From Rhodoferax sp. (lineage in GTDB: Bacteria > Pseudomonadota > Gammaproteobacteria > Burkholderiales > Burkholderiaceae_C), in contig NZ_JAQTMS010000005.1 in NCBI RefSeq assembly GCF_028714215.1, forward strand, positions 1 through 64,000: DNA of 64,000 nucleotides, in the 5' to 3' direction. Under the pieces are notes generated by a model. The model made no database searches. It saw only the letters and a list, made by a program, of their open reading frames with translations, and had not been told where the DNA came from. The translations under genes and the position numbers were made by a program. Of this stretch, positions 24,647 through 33,957 are shown piece after piece. The number at the start of each line of letters is the position of its first letter. The stretch's first letter is position 1.

Positions 24647-25441
24647 TTAGGTTGTAGGCTTGACGGCTTCAATGGTTGCGGAAACCACATAGTCCGCGAT
24701 TGCCATACCTGGTGCCCAATCACGAATAAATGTCTTACTTTCACCTTTTGGTATGACGCTAATCTGTTGGAAACCGGTTGCCTTCAACATTTCTTTCAGC
24801 TCCGAAATCACCGATGCGCCCGCCATGCAGCCCGTGAAAAGTTCCATATCCCTGCGGATCTCCTCAGGCAATTCGGCAAAAGCGACCACATCCGAGATGG
24901 CCAGCCTGCCCCCCGGTTTCAAGGCCCGGTAGGATTCAGCGAAGACGCGACGTTTGTCTGGAGATAAATTGATGACGCAGTTGGAAATAATCACATCTAC
25001 TGTGCCGTCAGCGACCGGGAGGCTTTCAATTTCACCGAGGCGAAATTCAACATTCCTGTCGCCACCCTTTTCCGCATTCAACCTTGCCTTGGAAACCATC
25101 GCTGGCGTCATGTCAACGCCGATGACGTGGCCTGAATCACCGACCTGCCTCGCCGCGAGGAAGCAATCGAACCCTCCGCCACTTCCCAGGTCGAGCACGG
25201 TTTCACCGGCCTTCAAATTGGCGATGGCCTGCGGGTTACCACAGCCCAATCCCATGTTGGAACCTTCGGGAACAACGGCAGTTTCGTTTGCAGAGTATCC
25301 CAGCGCTTGTGAAAGCGTGTCTGCCGACGCTGTCGTTGATCCACAGCAAACGGGGCCGCAACCGCAGCCCTCGCTTTCAGCCACAAGACCGTATTGCTGG
25401 CGCACCGCTTGGCGAATTTCATCGTTCTTTACTTCGTTCAT
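24647..25441 (-). CDS. arsM: Arsenite S-adenosylmethionine methyltransferase
   Basis: A 264-residue class I methyltransferase that converts As(III) to methylated arsenicals, a detoxification route. The SAM site is DLGSGGGFDCFLAA (84-97). The arsenic-binding cysteines are all there: an N-terminal CGCGPVCC cluster (26-33), Cys67 in GLGCGNP, Cys155 in SNCVINLSPDK and Cys205 in FTGCMAGA. The start at 25441 has GGAG at an 8-base spacing; the open frame extends further upstream but overlaps the predicted promoter. A 31-bp ECF-like promoter lies at 25492-25522, between the sigZ stop and this gene, giving arsM its own transcript. No arsR or arsB is in the window. Confidence 0.94.
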   Translation of the reverse strand: MNEVKNDEIRQAVRQQYGLVAESEGCGCGPVCCGSTTASADTLSQALGYSANETAVVPEGSNMGLGCGNPQAIANLKAGETVLDLGSGGGFDCFLAARQVGDSGHVIGVDMTPAMVSKARLNAEKGGDRNVEFRLGEIESLPVADGTVDVIISNCVINLSPDKRRVFAESYRALKPGGRLAISDVVAFAELPEEIRRDMELFTGCMAGASVISELKEMLKATGFQQISVIPKGESKTFIRDWAPGMAIADYVVSATIEAVKPTT

Positions 25442-25491
25442 GGATTTACTCCGGTTATTCATGATTGCGGCACCCGTTGCGCCGTATTCAT

Positions 25492-25522
25492 ATAGACGGA
25501 GTTCTTGCGAAAAGGACGCAAA
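25492..25522 (-). promoter_or_regulatory. Predicted ECF-sigma promoter of arsM
   Basis: On the - strand this reads TTTGCGTCC at the upstream end and CCGTCTAT at the downstream end, with a TTTTCGC stretch between, the layout of an ECF -35/-10 pair with a CGTC-type -10. The same 31 bases, with 26 identities and no gap, occur at 30661-30691 upstream of the MMPL gene. The downstream edge is 51 bases from the arsM ATG, against 47 in the other copy. Recognition by the adjacent SigZ-like factor is inference. Confidence 0.65.
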
Positions 25523-25535
25523 GATTCGATCGACT

Positions 25536-26069
25536 TCAGCCGCACCTGCAATTGTTCGTTTTGCGTAGCTCGTATCCCGTAATGGTGCCGCGTCCGGCTT
25601 CAATGTCGCAACACTCAAGTAGACGCATGAGCAACTTTTCTCTGCCTCGCTGTACCCTCGATTTCGCCCCAGAGAGAGAAATCCCCAGACGGTCAGCCAG
25701 ATGTTTCTGTGGCAACCCCTCAATTTCTGACAGAGTAAGGGCCAATCGATAGATATCAGGAAGCTCAGCGATGAATGGCTGCACGCAGTTTGCCAACTCG
25801 ACAATGTAGTCGCGCTGTGCCTCGGGGACTGCTATTTCGTCGGAAAGCTCTTCCCACGGCCTTTGCGACCTGTAATGGTCAGCTATAGCATTTGCAGCGA
25901 TGCGAAAAAGCCAAGCAGCCACGCTTCCGTGCGTCTTGACCGTATGCAAGTTGATGTGCACTTTGATGAACACATTCTGAAGAATGTCGTCCACGTCCTC
26001 GCGCGCCCGCACACGTTTCGCGATATAGCCACGTAGTCGCGCCTTGTATTCTTCCCATGTGTCAATCAT
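25536..26069 (-). CDS. sigZ: ECF-type RNA polymerase sigma factor, SigZ-like
   Basis: A 177-residue sigma-70 family protein with only regions 2 and 4. Region 2 runs from WEEYKARLRGYIAKRVRAREDVDDILQNVFIKV to AWLFRIAANAIADHYR (about 4-66), and region 4 is the helix-turn-helix around LTLSEIEGLPQKHLADRLGISLSGAKSRVQRGREKL (about 118-153). The C-terminal tail (CCDIEAGRGTITGYE ... NCRCG) carries four cysteines and resembles SigZ proteins; it could bind metal or a thiol reagent. No anti-sigma gene is beside it. It lies between the barrel gene and arsM in the - strand block, flanked by two copies of a putative target promoter. Confidence 0.88.
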   Translation of the reverse strand: MIDTWEEYKARLRGYIAKRVRAREDVDDILQNVFIKVHINLHTVKTHGSVAAWLFRIAANAIADHYRSQRPWEELSDEIAVPEAQRDYIVELANCVQPFIAELPDIYRLALTLSEIEGLPQKHLADRLGISLSGAKSRVQRGREKLLMRLLECCDIEAGRGTITGYELRKTNNCRCG

Positions 26070-26140
26070 TTGATCAGTCTCTCAGAAAATGTCAGTGAAT
26101 ATTCTTGCGCAAGTCGACCCTAAGCGTCTTCATGTCGATT

Positions 26141-27418
26141 TCAGAACGAATACCGTATCTCAGCAAAGGCACCATTCGTCTTCCGAAGTGGACCAAACTG
26201 CGGACCTTGACCGGCGTAGTGTCGTCCGCCGATCGTCCCGCGCACTGAATCAGTAAACGCGTATGTCATCATCGTTTGCACAAACGTGTCGCCATTGAGG
26301 AAGTAGCGCTGAACGAAAACCTCTGCGGCTAGTGTGTCGTTTAGCCAGTAGTTCGCGATGCGCATCGTCATGCCGGTGACCTGGCTGCGTTGCTGCATGA
26401 ACATGGCCTCGTTGAATTGGTCCGCAGCCGCATACTGCGGTGCCAAATTGCCAGTCGAAAGGTCCCATGCACGACGTAGAAAGAGCTGAACGTTGACGTT
26501 AAGGCGGGGAAAGAAGGTTCTATCAATGCCCGCAACAACGTAGAGATTGCGTTGCATCCCTGGTTGGTCTGTTTGATTTGAGTTGGTCGGATAGGTGTAG
26601 GCAAATTCCAGTCTTGTACCAAATGTCGAAACGTTTGTTGTCATATCGGCACCCACCATGGTGATGGACGGATACGTCAGTTGCAATGGTGTTCCTGAGG
26701 TAGGCTGCTGGAAACCAGCGTGGGGCAACAGGCTGCGTCCCCGATACAGGCTCACCGACCAGTCAACGTCGCTGCCGGAGCGATTCAGTCGCACACCAAG
26801 TTCCGGGGCGTGATCGTCTGGCTTGATCAATGTGTAAGCATTTCCGGCATCGCTCGACATCGGCACGGACGACGGACTGAACCCGGCTTTCCAAATTACC
26901 GACAGGCTGATTTCTGGGCTCCAAGCGTAGTTTGTAGCCAAGGCCCAAGCTCCGAGGCGTTGGTCTTCATCAAAGGGCAAGGGAACGGTGTAATCGCGGG
27001 GGGAAATTACGTCCGTGGGATTGATTCCATCAGCGCGCCCCCACGCAATGATCTGCTTTCCGAAGCGCCAATCCCACGGTCCCTGCCTTACAGCTATGTA
27101 TCCTTCGACGAGGCTGGAATCGGCGTTGCTTGGATGACCAACATTTGCACCAACACTCCGAGCCTCGAAGCCAAATTTGACATTGTCCACGGGGCGGGCG
27201 GTTCCTTTTAGTTGCACCGTTCCACCGATTAGGTCATGTGCGTCGTCGAGCGTGCGCGAAGATTGAAAGTAATCGGCTCGCAACGAACCACTTAAACCGA
27301 GGCTAGGGCTCAGGTCCTCACCACGCGCACCAACCTGCCACTGCAGGACAAGGATGGCGACCGTGGAAATTCGTCGAAGCTTAACAAAGGTTCCTGGCAC
27401 GTTCTGCCCCATCGCCAT
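26141..27418 (-). CDS. Outer-membrane beta-barrel protein, DUF1302-like
   Basis: A 425-residue exported protein. A basic N-terminus and hydrophobic stretch (about 14-31, KLRRISTVAILVLQW) form a signal peptide. The rest has alternating beta-strand character, repeated aromatic girdle residues and a C-terminal Phe (EIRYSF), typical of outer-membrane barrels. Content such as LRADYFQSSRTL, FGKQIIAWGRADGINPTDVISPRDY resembles the DUF1302 group. The ATG overlaps the stop of the LolA-like gene by one base. Barrel, LolA-like and MMPL proteins often form one gene set, thought to move lipids or hydrophobic compounds across the envelope. Function unproven. Confidence 0.8.
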   Translation of the reverse strand: MAMGQNVPGTFVKLRRISTVAILVLQWQVGARGEDLSPSLGLSGSLRADYFQSSRTLDDAHDLIGGTVQLKGTARPVDNVKFGFEARSVGANVGHPSNADSSLVEGYIAVRQGPWDWRFGKQIIAWGRADGINPTDVISPRDYTVPLPFDEDQRLGAWALATNYAWSPEISLSVIWKAGFSPSSVPMSSDAGNAYTLIKPDDHAPELGVRLNRSGSDVDWSVSLYRGRSLLPHAGFQQPTSGTPLQLTYPSITMVGADMTTNVSTFGTRLEFAYTYPTNSNQTDQPGMQRNLYVVAGIDRTFFPRLNVNVQLFLRRAWDLSTGNLAPQYAAADQFNEAMFMQQRSQVTGMTMRIANYWLNDTLAAEVFVQRYFLNGDTFVQTMMTYAFTDSVRGTIGGRHYAGQGPQFGPLRKTNGAFAEIRYSF

Positions 27419-28218
27419 CAGTCGTTTTCCAGTGCACGGAGCGTGTACGTGGCAGACGTGATCGACGTTGCCGTGGTGTAGCGGTCGACCGTGATGACGG
27501 TCTTGTGATTCGTTTGGCGATTGGTCATCTCCTTGTATTTGGCCAACCATCTATTTGTCTCGGCATCCACCTTCACAATGTCTTTGACCAGTTGCGTCTT
27601 GAGCAGCCTGCCCGTCACGTCGTAGTACTCTGTCTTCATTTCGAAGAAACTTTCCAGCGCCACCCAGGTAATCTTCCGTCCGTAGCCATAGTCTCGTTTG
27701 ACGTCGTCGTTGACAGGAACGGACTCGACAACGTAGCACGGCTGAGTGCCAACCGTCTCCTCGCGAAGCAATTTGTGTTGGTACAGGGATACCTTGGGTG
27801 GGATCACGTCGCCATAGGAGAAGTCCGATCCAATGAAACTGTCCTTGCGGTTGCTCGACACCAACCTGCGACTTTTATGCAAAGCCGGCAGGAAAATCCA
27901 CTGATCGTCCTCGCCTTGCGCATGTTCTATTTGCAGGAAGGACGTTCCTTTCACGTCCGGGGGAGCTAAAAAGCGAACCAGAATATTCGTGTCAAAGCCG
28001 TTGGCCTGCAGCGAGATCAGCGACGTAATCTTGCGAAGCCTTGTTTCATTGCGCTCATTCACAAGGGTCATCGTGACTTCCTGGAACACGCGCTTCGGTT
28101 TTGATGCGAAGAAGTTCTTCTGCATGATCTCGTCGGCTGTTGGCGCGGACTGCGCGGCGGGCGGGATTGCCAGAATGCAAGCCGCAAGCAGAAGAGAAGC
28201 GATGGGTCCCGCCTTCAT
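27418..28218 (-). CDS. Outer-membrane lipoprotein-sorting (LolA-like) protein
   Basis: A 266-residue periplasmic protein with a Sec signal (1-24, ending AQS-AP). The mature part is a LolA/LppX-type half-barrel: repeated antiparallel strands such as VFQEVTMTLVNERNETRLRKITSL, and the conserved FLAPPDVKGTSFLQIEH and IFLPALHKSRRL blocks. This subfamily is annotated as outer-membrane lipoprotein-sorting protein but usually accompanies an MMPL exporter and probably ferries a hydrophobic ligand for it. Its ATG overlaps the MMPL stop (ATGA), and its own stop overlaps the barrel gene start, so all three are translationally coupled. Confidence 0.86.
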   Translation of the reverse strand: MKAGPIASLLLAACILAIPPAAQSAPTADEIMQKNFFASKPKRVFQEVTMTLVNERNETRLRKITSLISLQANGFDTNILVRFLAPPDVKGTSFLQIEHAQGEDDQWIFLPALHKSRRLVSSNRKDSFIGSDFSYGDVIPPKVSLYQHKLLREETVGTQPCYVVESVPVNDDVKRDYGYGRKITWVALESFFEMKTEYYDVTGRLLKTQLVKDIVKVDAETNRWLAKYKEMTNRQTNHKTVITVDRYTTATSITSATYTLRALEND

Positions 28219-30614
28219 TTCGCACCCTTCGGCTCGGCCAATTGTTCGGTGACGAGCACGCTTCTTTCGGGGCCGAAGATGAATTTCGGCTTAAAGATGA
28301 TCATCATTGCTCGCAGAAAGATGATGGCCACAAACGAGCTAACAATCATTGTCGCCATGACCATTACCGCCAGTCGACTGTAAAACGCAAAGCCAGACAG
28401 CAACAGGAAGGAATAGCCGGCGGCAATCGACAGGGCAACATACAGCACCGCTTTCCCTGAGCTCACCAGCGATTGTCTGGTTGCTTCTGCAATATTTCCG
28501 GTACGTCCCAATTCTTCACGAAATCTGAACAACAGGTACAGCTCGTAGTCTGCACCGATACCGATAGCCATCGCAGCCGTTGAGATGGTACCCATGTCGA
28601 GCGGAATGCCCAGCCACCCCATCACACCAAAATTCGCAAGTATGACCAATAGCAGTGGCATCGTGACAAACAAGCCGCCTACAAGCGAGCGCAAGACTAG
28701 GGCACTGAGTGCAAATACGACCAGAACCATTTGCCCGATGTTCTTTGATTTGCCGGTCGTCAAAGCTTGGTTGCCCGCGATGGTTTGCGGCAGACTTCCG
28801 CCCATCCTCACCTTTACCCCAGACGGAAACTTTTCCTGTATTAGCGTCTCTGCTTTCTTATGAAGCTCTTCCGCATAGCTGGTACTGTCGGTTTTCAGGA
28901 AAACCCAAATTGCGGCTCGGCGATAGTCGTTGTCGACGTAACTGTCGAAATCCTGCGGGTCGCCGGACATTGAATAGAGAAGTAGGTACTGCGCGATCAG
29001 CGCGTTGTCAGGCGGAATCAGTGACTGATCCGCCGCATCACCATGCATTGCTCGATTGATACGCTTGACCAGATCGACGATAGATTGAGTCTTGCCGACG
29101 TTAGGTTGAGCGGCAAGAAAATCTTGCAGTGACGCCATCGCGCCAAGCACTTTCGGATCCTTGAGGCTATCTGGTTTGTCACCTTCAACTAGGAAGTAAA
29201 TGGTATTGGTACCACCGAAGCGATTATTGAGTTCACGGTCATGGATACGTACTTCACTGTCAGGACGGGAATATGCTCTCAGGCTGTTGTCGATAGTGAT
29301 GCGAGTTGCTCCGACAGCGATAACTCCTACGAGAAGGAATGCAAATAGCAAAATCAGCGGTGCATGACCATCGGTGAGTCCATTTGCAAGTTTGGTAAGA
29401 ACTGTATCAAGGCCTGTTTGCTTTTGCTCCGCTTCGGATTCTCGCGTGGACGGCGGACGTAACAGCGAGCGAATAGCAGGAATAAGCGTCATTTCTAGAA
29501 GTAGCGCAGCGACTACACCAGATGCGGCAAACACGCCAAAATGCCGCGCAACCGAAACTTCTGACGTGCTGAGGGTAAAAAACGTGATGGCTGCGATTGC
29601 CGCTGCGATCGTCATCACTGGCCCAACCTTGGCTACTGATTCGATGACCGCCCGATGATTTACTTCACGATCGGTTAAATGGGTCGAGGAGGCGTGAATG
29701 CGTTGATATTCCTCGTAATAGCGCTTCAATATCTGAATCGCGTGCCCGGCGGCCACCGACATGATCAAGATCGGTGTCGTTGTGTTCATGCCGTCCATGT
29801 GAACGCCAATCAAGCCCATGAATCCGAGTGCCCACAGCACACTCAACACCGCCGTCATGATCGGTAGCAGCATTCCCTGGAGACTTTTAAACGACCAATA
29901 TTGAATCACCATAATGATCAGGAGCGCCGCGCCCAAGAAAATCGGCATTTGCATCATGTGACTCTCGAAAGTCGCAAAATCCACAGGAAGCCCGGCGGTG
30001 TATATGTCGACTGTCCCATCGCGTTCTTTATCGAGAATTTCTTTTATTTCCGCGTGAAGGGCCGCATAACTTGGTTTGCTGGTGTCGACTTTGAAGTCGG
30101 CAATAACAGCAACGGCGCGGGAATCAGGAGAAACCAAGGAATTGATGTAGAACGGGTTTGAATCGATAGCAATGCGCAGTGCGGCCATTTCTTCCGCGGT
30201 CTGAGGAACATGATCCATCACTTGTTTGACCACCAGGCCGGAATCGTCTGCCTTGATGTCTTTGACTTTCTTGGCGGCAATGCTCATCACGTTTTGGCGT
30301 AACGCTTCAGGCAGATTTTCAATGGATTCCTGAATACGCTGCACCTTTGCAAGAACACTGGCTTGGTAGATGTCGCCTTGCTTTGGCACGATCCCGATCA
30401 TCATGAAATTTCTACCGCCAAAGACTTGCTCAAGTGCCTTAGTTGTTTGTACATAAGGGTGGGATTGCGGGATCCATGTATCCTGGTCCATGTCGACCTG
30501 AAGATTCATCAATCGAGAACACAACAACACGGTCACTATGGCTATCAGCCCAATGACATAAGCCCTTCTTCGGACAACAAAATCGGCATATCGGCGGAAC
30601 GAATCGGTAAGCAT
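28215..30614 (-). CDS. MMPL/RND-superfamily exporter
   Basis: A 799-residue inner-membrane transporter with two RND-like repeats, each with one helix, a periplasmic porter domain and five clustered helices. The first cluster contains IMSVAAGHAIQILKRYYEEYQRI, the second GIGADYELYLLFRFREELG, the sites of the proton relay in this family. It is shorter than AcrB-type pumps and resembles the hopanoid/lipid exporter HpnN and related MMPL proteins. Substrate unknown. The start at 30614 follows AGGAGATTAC; an upstream in-frame extension lacks a ribosome site and overlaps the promoter. First gene of the - strand metal block, with a predicted ECF promoter 47 bases upstream. Confidence 0.9.
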   Translation of the reverse strand: MLTDSFRRYADFVVRRRAYVIGLIAIVTVLLCSRLMNLQVDMDQDTWIPQSHPYVQTTKALEQVFGGRNFMMIGIVPKQGDIYQASVLAKVQRIQESIENLPEALRQNVMSIAAKKVKDIKADDSGLVVKQVMDHVPQTAEEMAALRIAIDSNPFYINSLVSPDSRAVAVIADFKVDTSKPSYAALHAEIKEILDKERDGTVDIYTAGLPVDFATFESHMMQMPIFLGAALLIIMVIQYWSFKSLQGMLLPIMTAVLSVLWALGFMGLIGVHMDGMNTTTPILIMSVAAGHAIQILKRYYEEYQRIHASSTHLTDREVNHRAVIESVAKVGPVMTIAAAIAAITFFTLSTSEVSVARHFGVFAASGVVAALLLEMTLIPAIRSLLRPPSTRESEAEQKQTGLDTVLTKLANGLTDGHAPLILLFAFLLVGVIAVGATRITIDNSLRAYSRPDSEVRIHDRELNNRFGGTNTIYFLVEGDKPDSLKDPKVLGAMASLQDFLAAQPNVGKTQSIVDLVKRINRAMHGDAADQSLIPPDNALIAQYLLLYSMSGDPQDFDSYVDNDYRRAAIWVFLKTDSTSYAEELHKKAETLIQEKFPSGVKVRMGGSLPQTIAGNQALTTGKSKNIGQMVLVVFALSALVLRSLVGGLFVTMPLLLVILANFGVMGWLGIPLDMGTISTAAMAIGIGADYELYLLFRFREELGRTGNIAEATRQSLVSSGKAVLYVALSIAAGYSFLLLSGFAFYSRLAVMVMATMIVSSFVAIIFLRAMMIIFKPKFIFGPERSVLVTEQLAEPKGAK

Positions 30615-30660
30615 GTAATCTCCTGTATCAGAATTGCCGCGCTGACTGGCGCTTGAATCT

Positions 30661-30691
30661 AAAGACGGAGATATGGCGAAAAAGACGCAAA
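30661..30691 (-). promoter_or_regulatory. Predicted ECF-sigma promoter of the MMPL operon
   Basis: Second copy of the 31-base motif described at 25492-25522. The - strand reads TTTGCGTCT ... CTCCGTCTTT, with -35-like GCGTC and -10-like CGTC in identical spacing. It would drive MMPL, the LolA-like gene, the barrel gene and then the sigma gene itself, a positive autoregulatory loop. Differences from the arsM copy fall in the spacer and at one position beyond the -10. Confidence 0.65.
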
Positions 30692-30829
30692 CGTTTTGGT
30701 CGGTTCGCTCAGAAAAGTGGTCACGCAATTTTTGAAGGAGGCTATAAGTTGAAACTCTTGGCACAGGGGCGGGCCGCGATTGACGTGGTGAGAAGGGGGG
30801 TCAATGGTCAAGAAATCAGCGCATCGCTC

Positions 30830-31177
30830 AAGCAGCCAGACGCCGCACGCGACGGCACATTGCGTTGGGCAACTCATGGTGACGATGGAACCACCTCGGC
30901 GCAATTCCATGCGGATCTCCGATGAGCTTGCCTATGTCTCCTGCGCCGGCACTGCAAGGGCAGCCAGCGTTTGATCTGGCAGCCACCGTCACACGATTGC
31001 CAGCGCCTCCATCACTCCTTCGTCCTTCCAGCCTTCAACAGCGGCAACCCCAGTTTGCGTTCAACCCGTTGCGCAGTGCTATCGCGGCGACCGACGCTTG
31101 TTCTGACGACATGCCTGCAATATCTCGGTCCTGAATTTCGCGCTGTGCTTGCGACGTGCGACCCTTCTCGTTTCCAT
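30830..31177 (-). pseudogene. Decayed IS66-family orfA (tnpA)
   Basis: Reading the - strand from an ATG at 31177 gives METRRVARRKHSAKFRTEIL and a Cys-Arg-Gln, then a frame change continues with ASVAAIALRNGLNAN. A further shift leads to IRMELRRGGSIVTMS and a CAVACGVWLLERC-type end. These three blocks are the start, middle helix-turn-helix and C-terminus of IS66 OrfA, so the gene has at least two frameshifts and is dead. No OrfB or transposase follows. The leader GTGTCCACGAAACAGTTAGG before the ATG also fits an IS66-type context. The rest of 30692-31287 shows no gene. Confidence 0.7.
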
Positions 31178-31287
31178 GGTGTCCACCTAACTGTTTCGTG
31201 GACACTATGTTTACCCGCTTGCGGGCAGGACTCAGGATGACTTGGCTGGCCGCTCGCCTTGATTCGTCAGCCGACCTGGCGCCGATT

Positions 31288-32412
31288 TCAGGCGTCTGAC
31301 GAGGCGATGACACCACCGCCCAGGCACACGTCGCCGTCGTACAGCACGGCCGACTGGCCCGGTGTTACAGCCCATTGCGGCTCTGGAAATATCAGCTTGA
31401 ACGCGTCGCCGGCGCCCTCCGCCAAGGTGCAGGCGGCGTCCATCTGGCGGTATCTGGTTTTGGCCGTGAACAAGCCGGCCGCCGGCGCTGTGCCGGCCAC
31501 CCAACTGGCGTCTTGTGCGCTCAGGGCGCGGGACTGGAGCCAGGGGTGTTCATGCCCTTGCACCACCCACAAGGTGTTTTTCTCCAGGTCCTTGCGCGCG
31601 ACAAACCAGGGGGCATGCTCGCCGCCGCCTTTTTGTGCGCCTTTGGCCTTGATACCCCCTATGCCCAGACCCTGGCGCTGCCCCAAAGTGTAAAAACTCA
31701 GCCCCACATGCTGGCCGATGGTGCGGCCCTTGTCATCCTTGATCGGGCCGGGTTCCTTGGCGATATAGCGGTTGAGGAACTCGCGGAACGGCCGCTCGCC
31801 AATGAAGCAGATGCCGGTGGAGTCTTTCTTTTTGGCGTTCGGCAAGCCGATCTCCAGGGCCATGCGGCGCACTTCGGTCTTGTGCAATTCGCCGATCGGA
31901 AAGAGCGTTTTGGCAAGCTGTATTTGATTGAGACGGTGCAGGAAATAGCTCTGGTCCTTGGACGGGTCCAGACCTTTGAGCAGCTGGTATTTCTGCGTTG
32001 CCGGATTCAGCCGCACGCGGGCGTAATGTCCGGTGGCGATGCGCTGGGCGCCCAGGCGCAGGGCATGGTCCAGAAAAGCCTTGAACTTGATCTCGGCGTT
32101 GCACAGGATGTCCGGATTGGGCGTGCGGCCGCTGCTGTACTCGCGCAGGAATTCGGCAAAGACACGGTCCCTGTATTCGGCGGCAAAGTTGACGTGCTCC
32201 AGCTCGATCCCGATCACGTCGGCCACGGCGGCGGCGTCCACGAAGTCGATGTTGGAAGAGCAATACTCGGAGTCGTCATCGCCTTCCCAATTCTTCATGA
32301 AAATCCCGATCACCTCGTAGCCTTGCTGTTTCAGCAGCCAGGCGGTCACCGCCGAGTCCACGCCACCGCTCAAACCGACCACCACGCGTTGCCCAATGTG
32401 TTGCTTGTCCAT
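31288..32412 (-). CDS. mnmA: tRNA-specific 2-thiouridylase
   Basis: A 374-residue cytoplasmic enzyme that adds sulfur to U34 of tRNAs for Lys, Glu and Gln, giving s2U. The PP-loop ATPase motif [14 protein letters not shown] is at 12-25. The catalytic cysteines are in [13 protein letters not shown] and [13 protein letters not shown]; the ATP/tRNA-binding ATGHYAR block is intact. The C-terminal beta-barrel domain ends [10 protein letters not shown]. The ATG at 32412 begins [13 protein letters not shown]; the longer upstream frame has no homologous character. Divergent from tcuA, with 129 bases between them. It is the first conserved core gene to the right of the IS66 remnant. Confidence 0.96.
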   Translation of the reverse strand: MDKQHIGQRVVVGLSGGVDSAVTAWLLKQQGYEVIGIFMKNWEGDDDSEYCSSNIDFVDAAAVADVIGIELEHVNFAAEYRDRVFAEFLREYSSGRTPNPDILCNAEIKFKAFLDHALRLGAQRIATGHYARVRLNPATQKYQLLKGLDPSKDQSYFLHRLNQIQLAKTLFPIGELHKTEVRRMALEIGLPNAKKKDSTGICFIGERPFREFLNRYIAKEPGPIKDDKGRTIGQHVGLSFYTLGQRQGLGIGGIKAKGAQKGGGEHAPWFVARKDLEKNTLWVVQGHEHPWLQSRALSAQDASWVAGTAPAAGLFTAKTRYRQMDAACTLAEGAGDAFKLIFPEPQWAVTPGQSAVLYDGDVCLGGGVIASSDA

Positions 32413-32541
32413 AGTTGTGCGATTATCCCAGCCATGCGCCAGCTTCGTCATGGACAATCCTGCCATGGAACTTCGCGAACAATTCAAATGCGCCCAACGC
32501 AGGCCAACTGACCACAGGCCCGCCATTGCCATAAGGGTGAG

Positions 32542-33957
32542 GTGGCTGTGACTGTCGATGTGCTGGTGATTGGTGGTGGCAACGCAGCCCTGTGCGCGGC
32601 CCTGATGGCGCGCGAAGCCGGTGCCTCGGTGCTGCTGCTGGAGGCGGCGCCGCGCGAGTGGCGCGGCGGCAATTCGGCGCACACGCGCAATCTGCGCTGC
32701 ATGCACGAGGCGCCGCAGGACGTGCTGACCGAGGCCTACCCGGAAGAAGAGTACTGGCAGGACTTGCTGAAAGTCACCGGCGGTCAGACCGACGAGGCGC
32801 TGGCGCGTCTGACAATCCGGGCTTCCGGCAACTGCCGCGACTGGATGCGCCGCCACGGCGTGCATTTTCAGCCTTCGCTGTCAGGCACCTTGCACCTGTC
32901 GCGCACCAATGCTTTCTTCATGGGCGGCGGCAAGGCTCTGGTCAACGCCTATTACCGCAGTGCCGAGAAATTGGGCGTGCGGATTCGCTACCAGGCACCG
33001 GTGGAGCGGCTGGAACTGGAGCAAGGTCGGTTTGTCGCGGCCTATGTCGGTTCTGAGCGCATCATGGCCAAAGCCTGTGTGCTGGCCGCCGGCGGCTTCG
33101 AGTCAAACCTTGAATGGCTGCGCCAGGCCTGGGGGCAAAACGAGCGCGGCGAATGGCCGGCCGACAATTTTTTGATCCGGGGCACGCGCTTCAACCAGGG
33201 CGTACTGCTCAAGCAGTTGCTGGCGGCCGGGGCGGACACGGTCGGTGACCCGACGCAAGCGCATATGGTGGCGATAGACGCCCGCGCGCCCTTGTACGAC
33301 GGCGGCATCTGTACCCGCATCGACTGTGTCTCGCTGGGTGTGGTGTTGAACCGCGAGGGCCGGCGCTTCTACGACGAGGGTGAAGACTTTTGGCCCAAGC
33401 GCTACGCCATCTGGGGCCGGCTGGTGGCGCAGCAACCGGGGCAAGTGGGCTACTCCATCATCGACGCCAAGGCGATGGGGCGCTTTATGCCGCCGGTATT
33501 TCCGGGGGTGAGGGCGGACACCTTGCCCGAACTGGCGCAGCTACTGGGCCTGGATGTTCCGACCTTCATGCAAACCCTCAACGACTACAACAAGGCCTGC
33601 CAGGTCGGCACTTTCGACCATACCGTGCTTGACAACTGCCGGACCGAAGGTTTGGCTCCGGCCAAGACGCACTGGGCCCGCCCCATCGACACGGCGCCGT
33701 TCCACGGCTACGCCCTGAAACCGGGCGTGACCTTCACCTATCTGGGCCTGAAGACCGACGCCAGCAGCGCGGTGCGCTTTGACAACAAACCCAGCGACAA
33801 CCTGTTTGTGGCCGGCGAAATGATGGCTGGCAATGTGCTGGGCAAGGGCTATACGGCCGGCGTCGGCATGTCCATAGGAACGGCGTTTGGCCGCATTGCC
33901 GGCACGCAGGCGGCGCAGGCCGCCTTGAAATCGGGAGCCCGTCATGCAGGCGCTTGA
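32542..33957 (+). CDS. tcuA: FAD-dependent tricarballylate dehydrogenase
   Basis: A 471-residue flavoprotein of the fumarate reductase/succinate dehydrogenase class that oxidises tricarballylate to cis-aconitate. The dinucleotide fold [21 protein letters not shown] is at 7-27; [24 protein letters not shown] and a C-terminal [20 protein letters not shown] complete the FAD-binding blocks. It begins at a GTG with AAGGG upstream. The last 14 bases overlap tcuB, its electron-transfer partner. No tcuC permease or tcuR regulator gene lies next to it, so uptake of the substrate must be encoded elsewhere, or the natural substrate may differ. Confidence 0.91.
   Translation: MAVTVDVLVIGGGNAALCAALMAREAGASVLLLEAAPREWRGGNSAHTRNLRCMHEAPQDVLTEAYPEEEYWQDLLKVTGGQTDEALARLTIRASGNCRDWMRRHGVHFQPSLSGTLHLSRTNAFFMGGGKALVNAYYRSAEKLGVRIRYQAPVERLELEQGRFVAAYVGSERIMAKACVLAAGGFESNLEWLRQAWGQNERGEWPADNFLIRGTRFNQGVLLKQLLAAGADTVGDPTQAHMVAIDARAPLYDGGICTRIDCVSLGVVLNREGRRFYDEGEDFWPKRYAIWGRLVAQQPGQVGYSIIDAKAMGRFMPPVFPGVRADTLPELAQLLGLDVPTFMQTLNDYNKACQVGTFDHTVLDNCRTEGLAPAKTHWARPIDTAPFHGYALKPGVTFTYLGLKTDASSAVRFDNKPSDNLFVAGEMMAGNVLGKGYTAGVGMSIGTAFGRIAGTQAAQAALKSGARHAGA

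Noticed and set aside
30653..30925. Open frame on the + strand beside the MMPL promoter
   Set aside because: It runs antisense to the IS66 remnant and through the predicted promoter, with no protein-like conservation.
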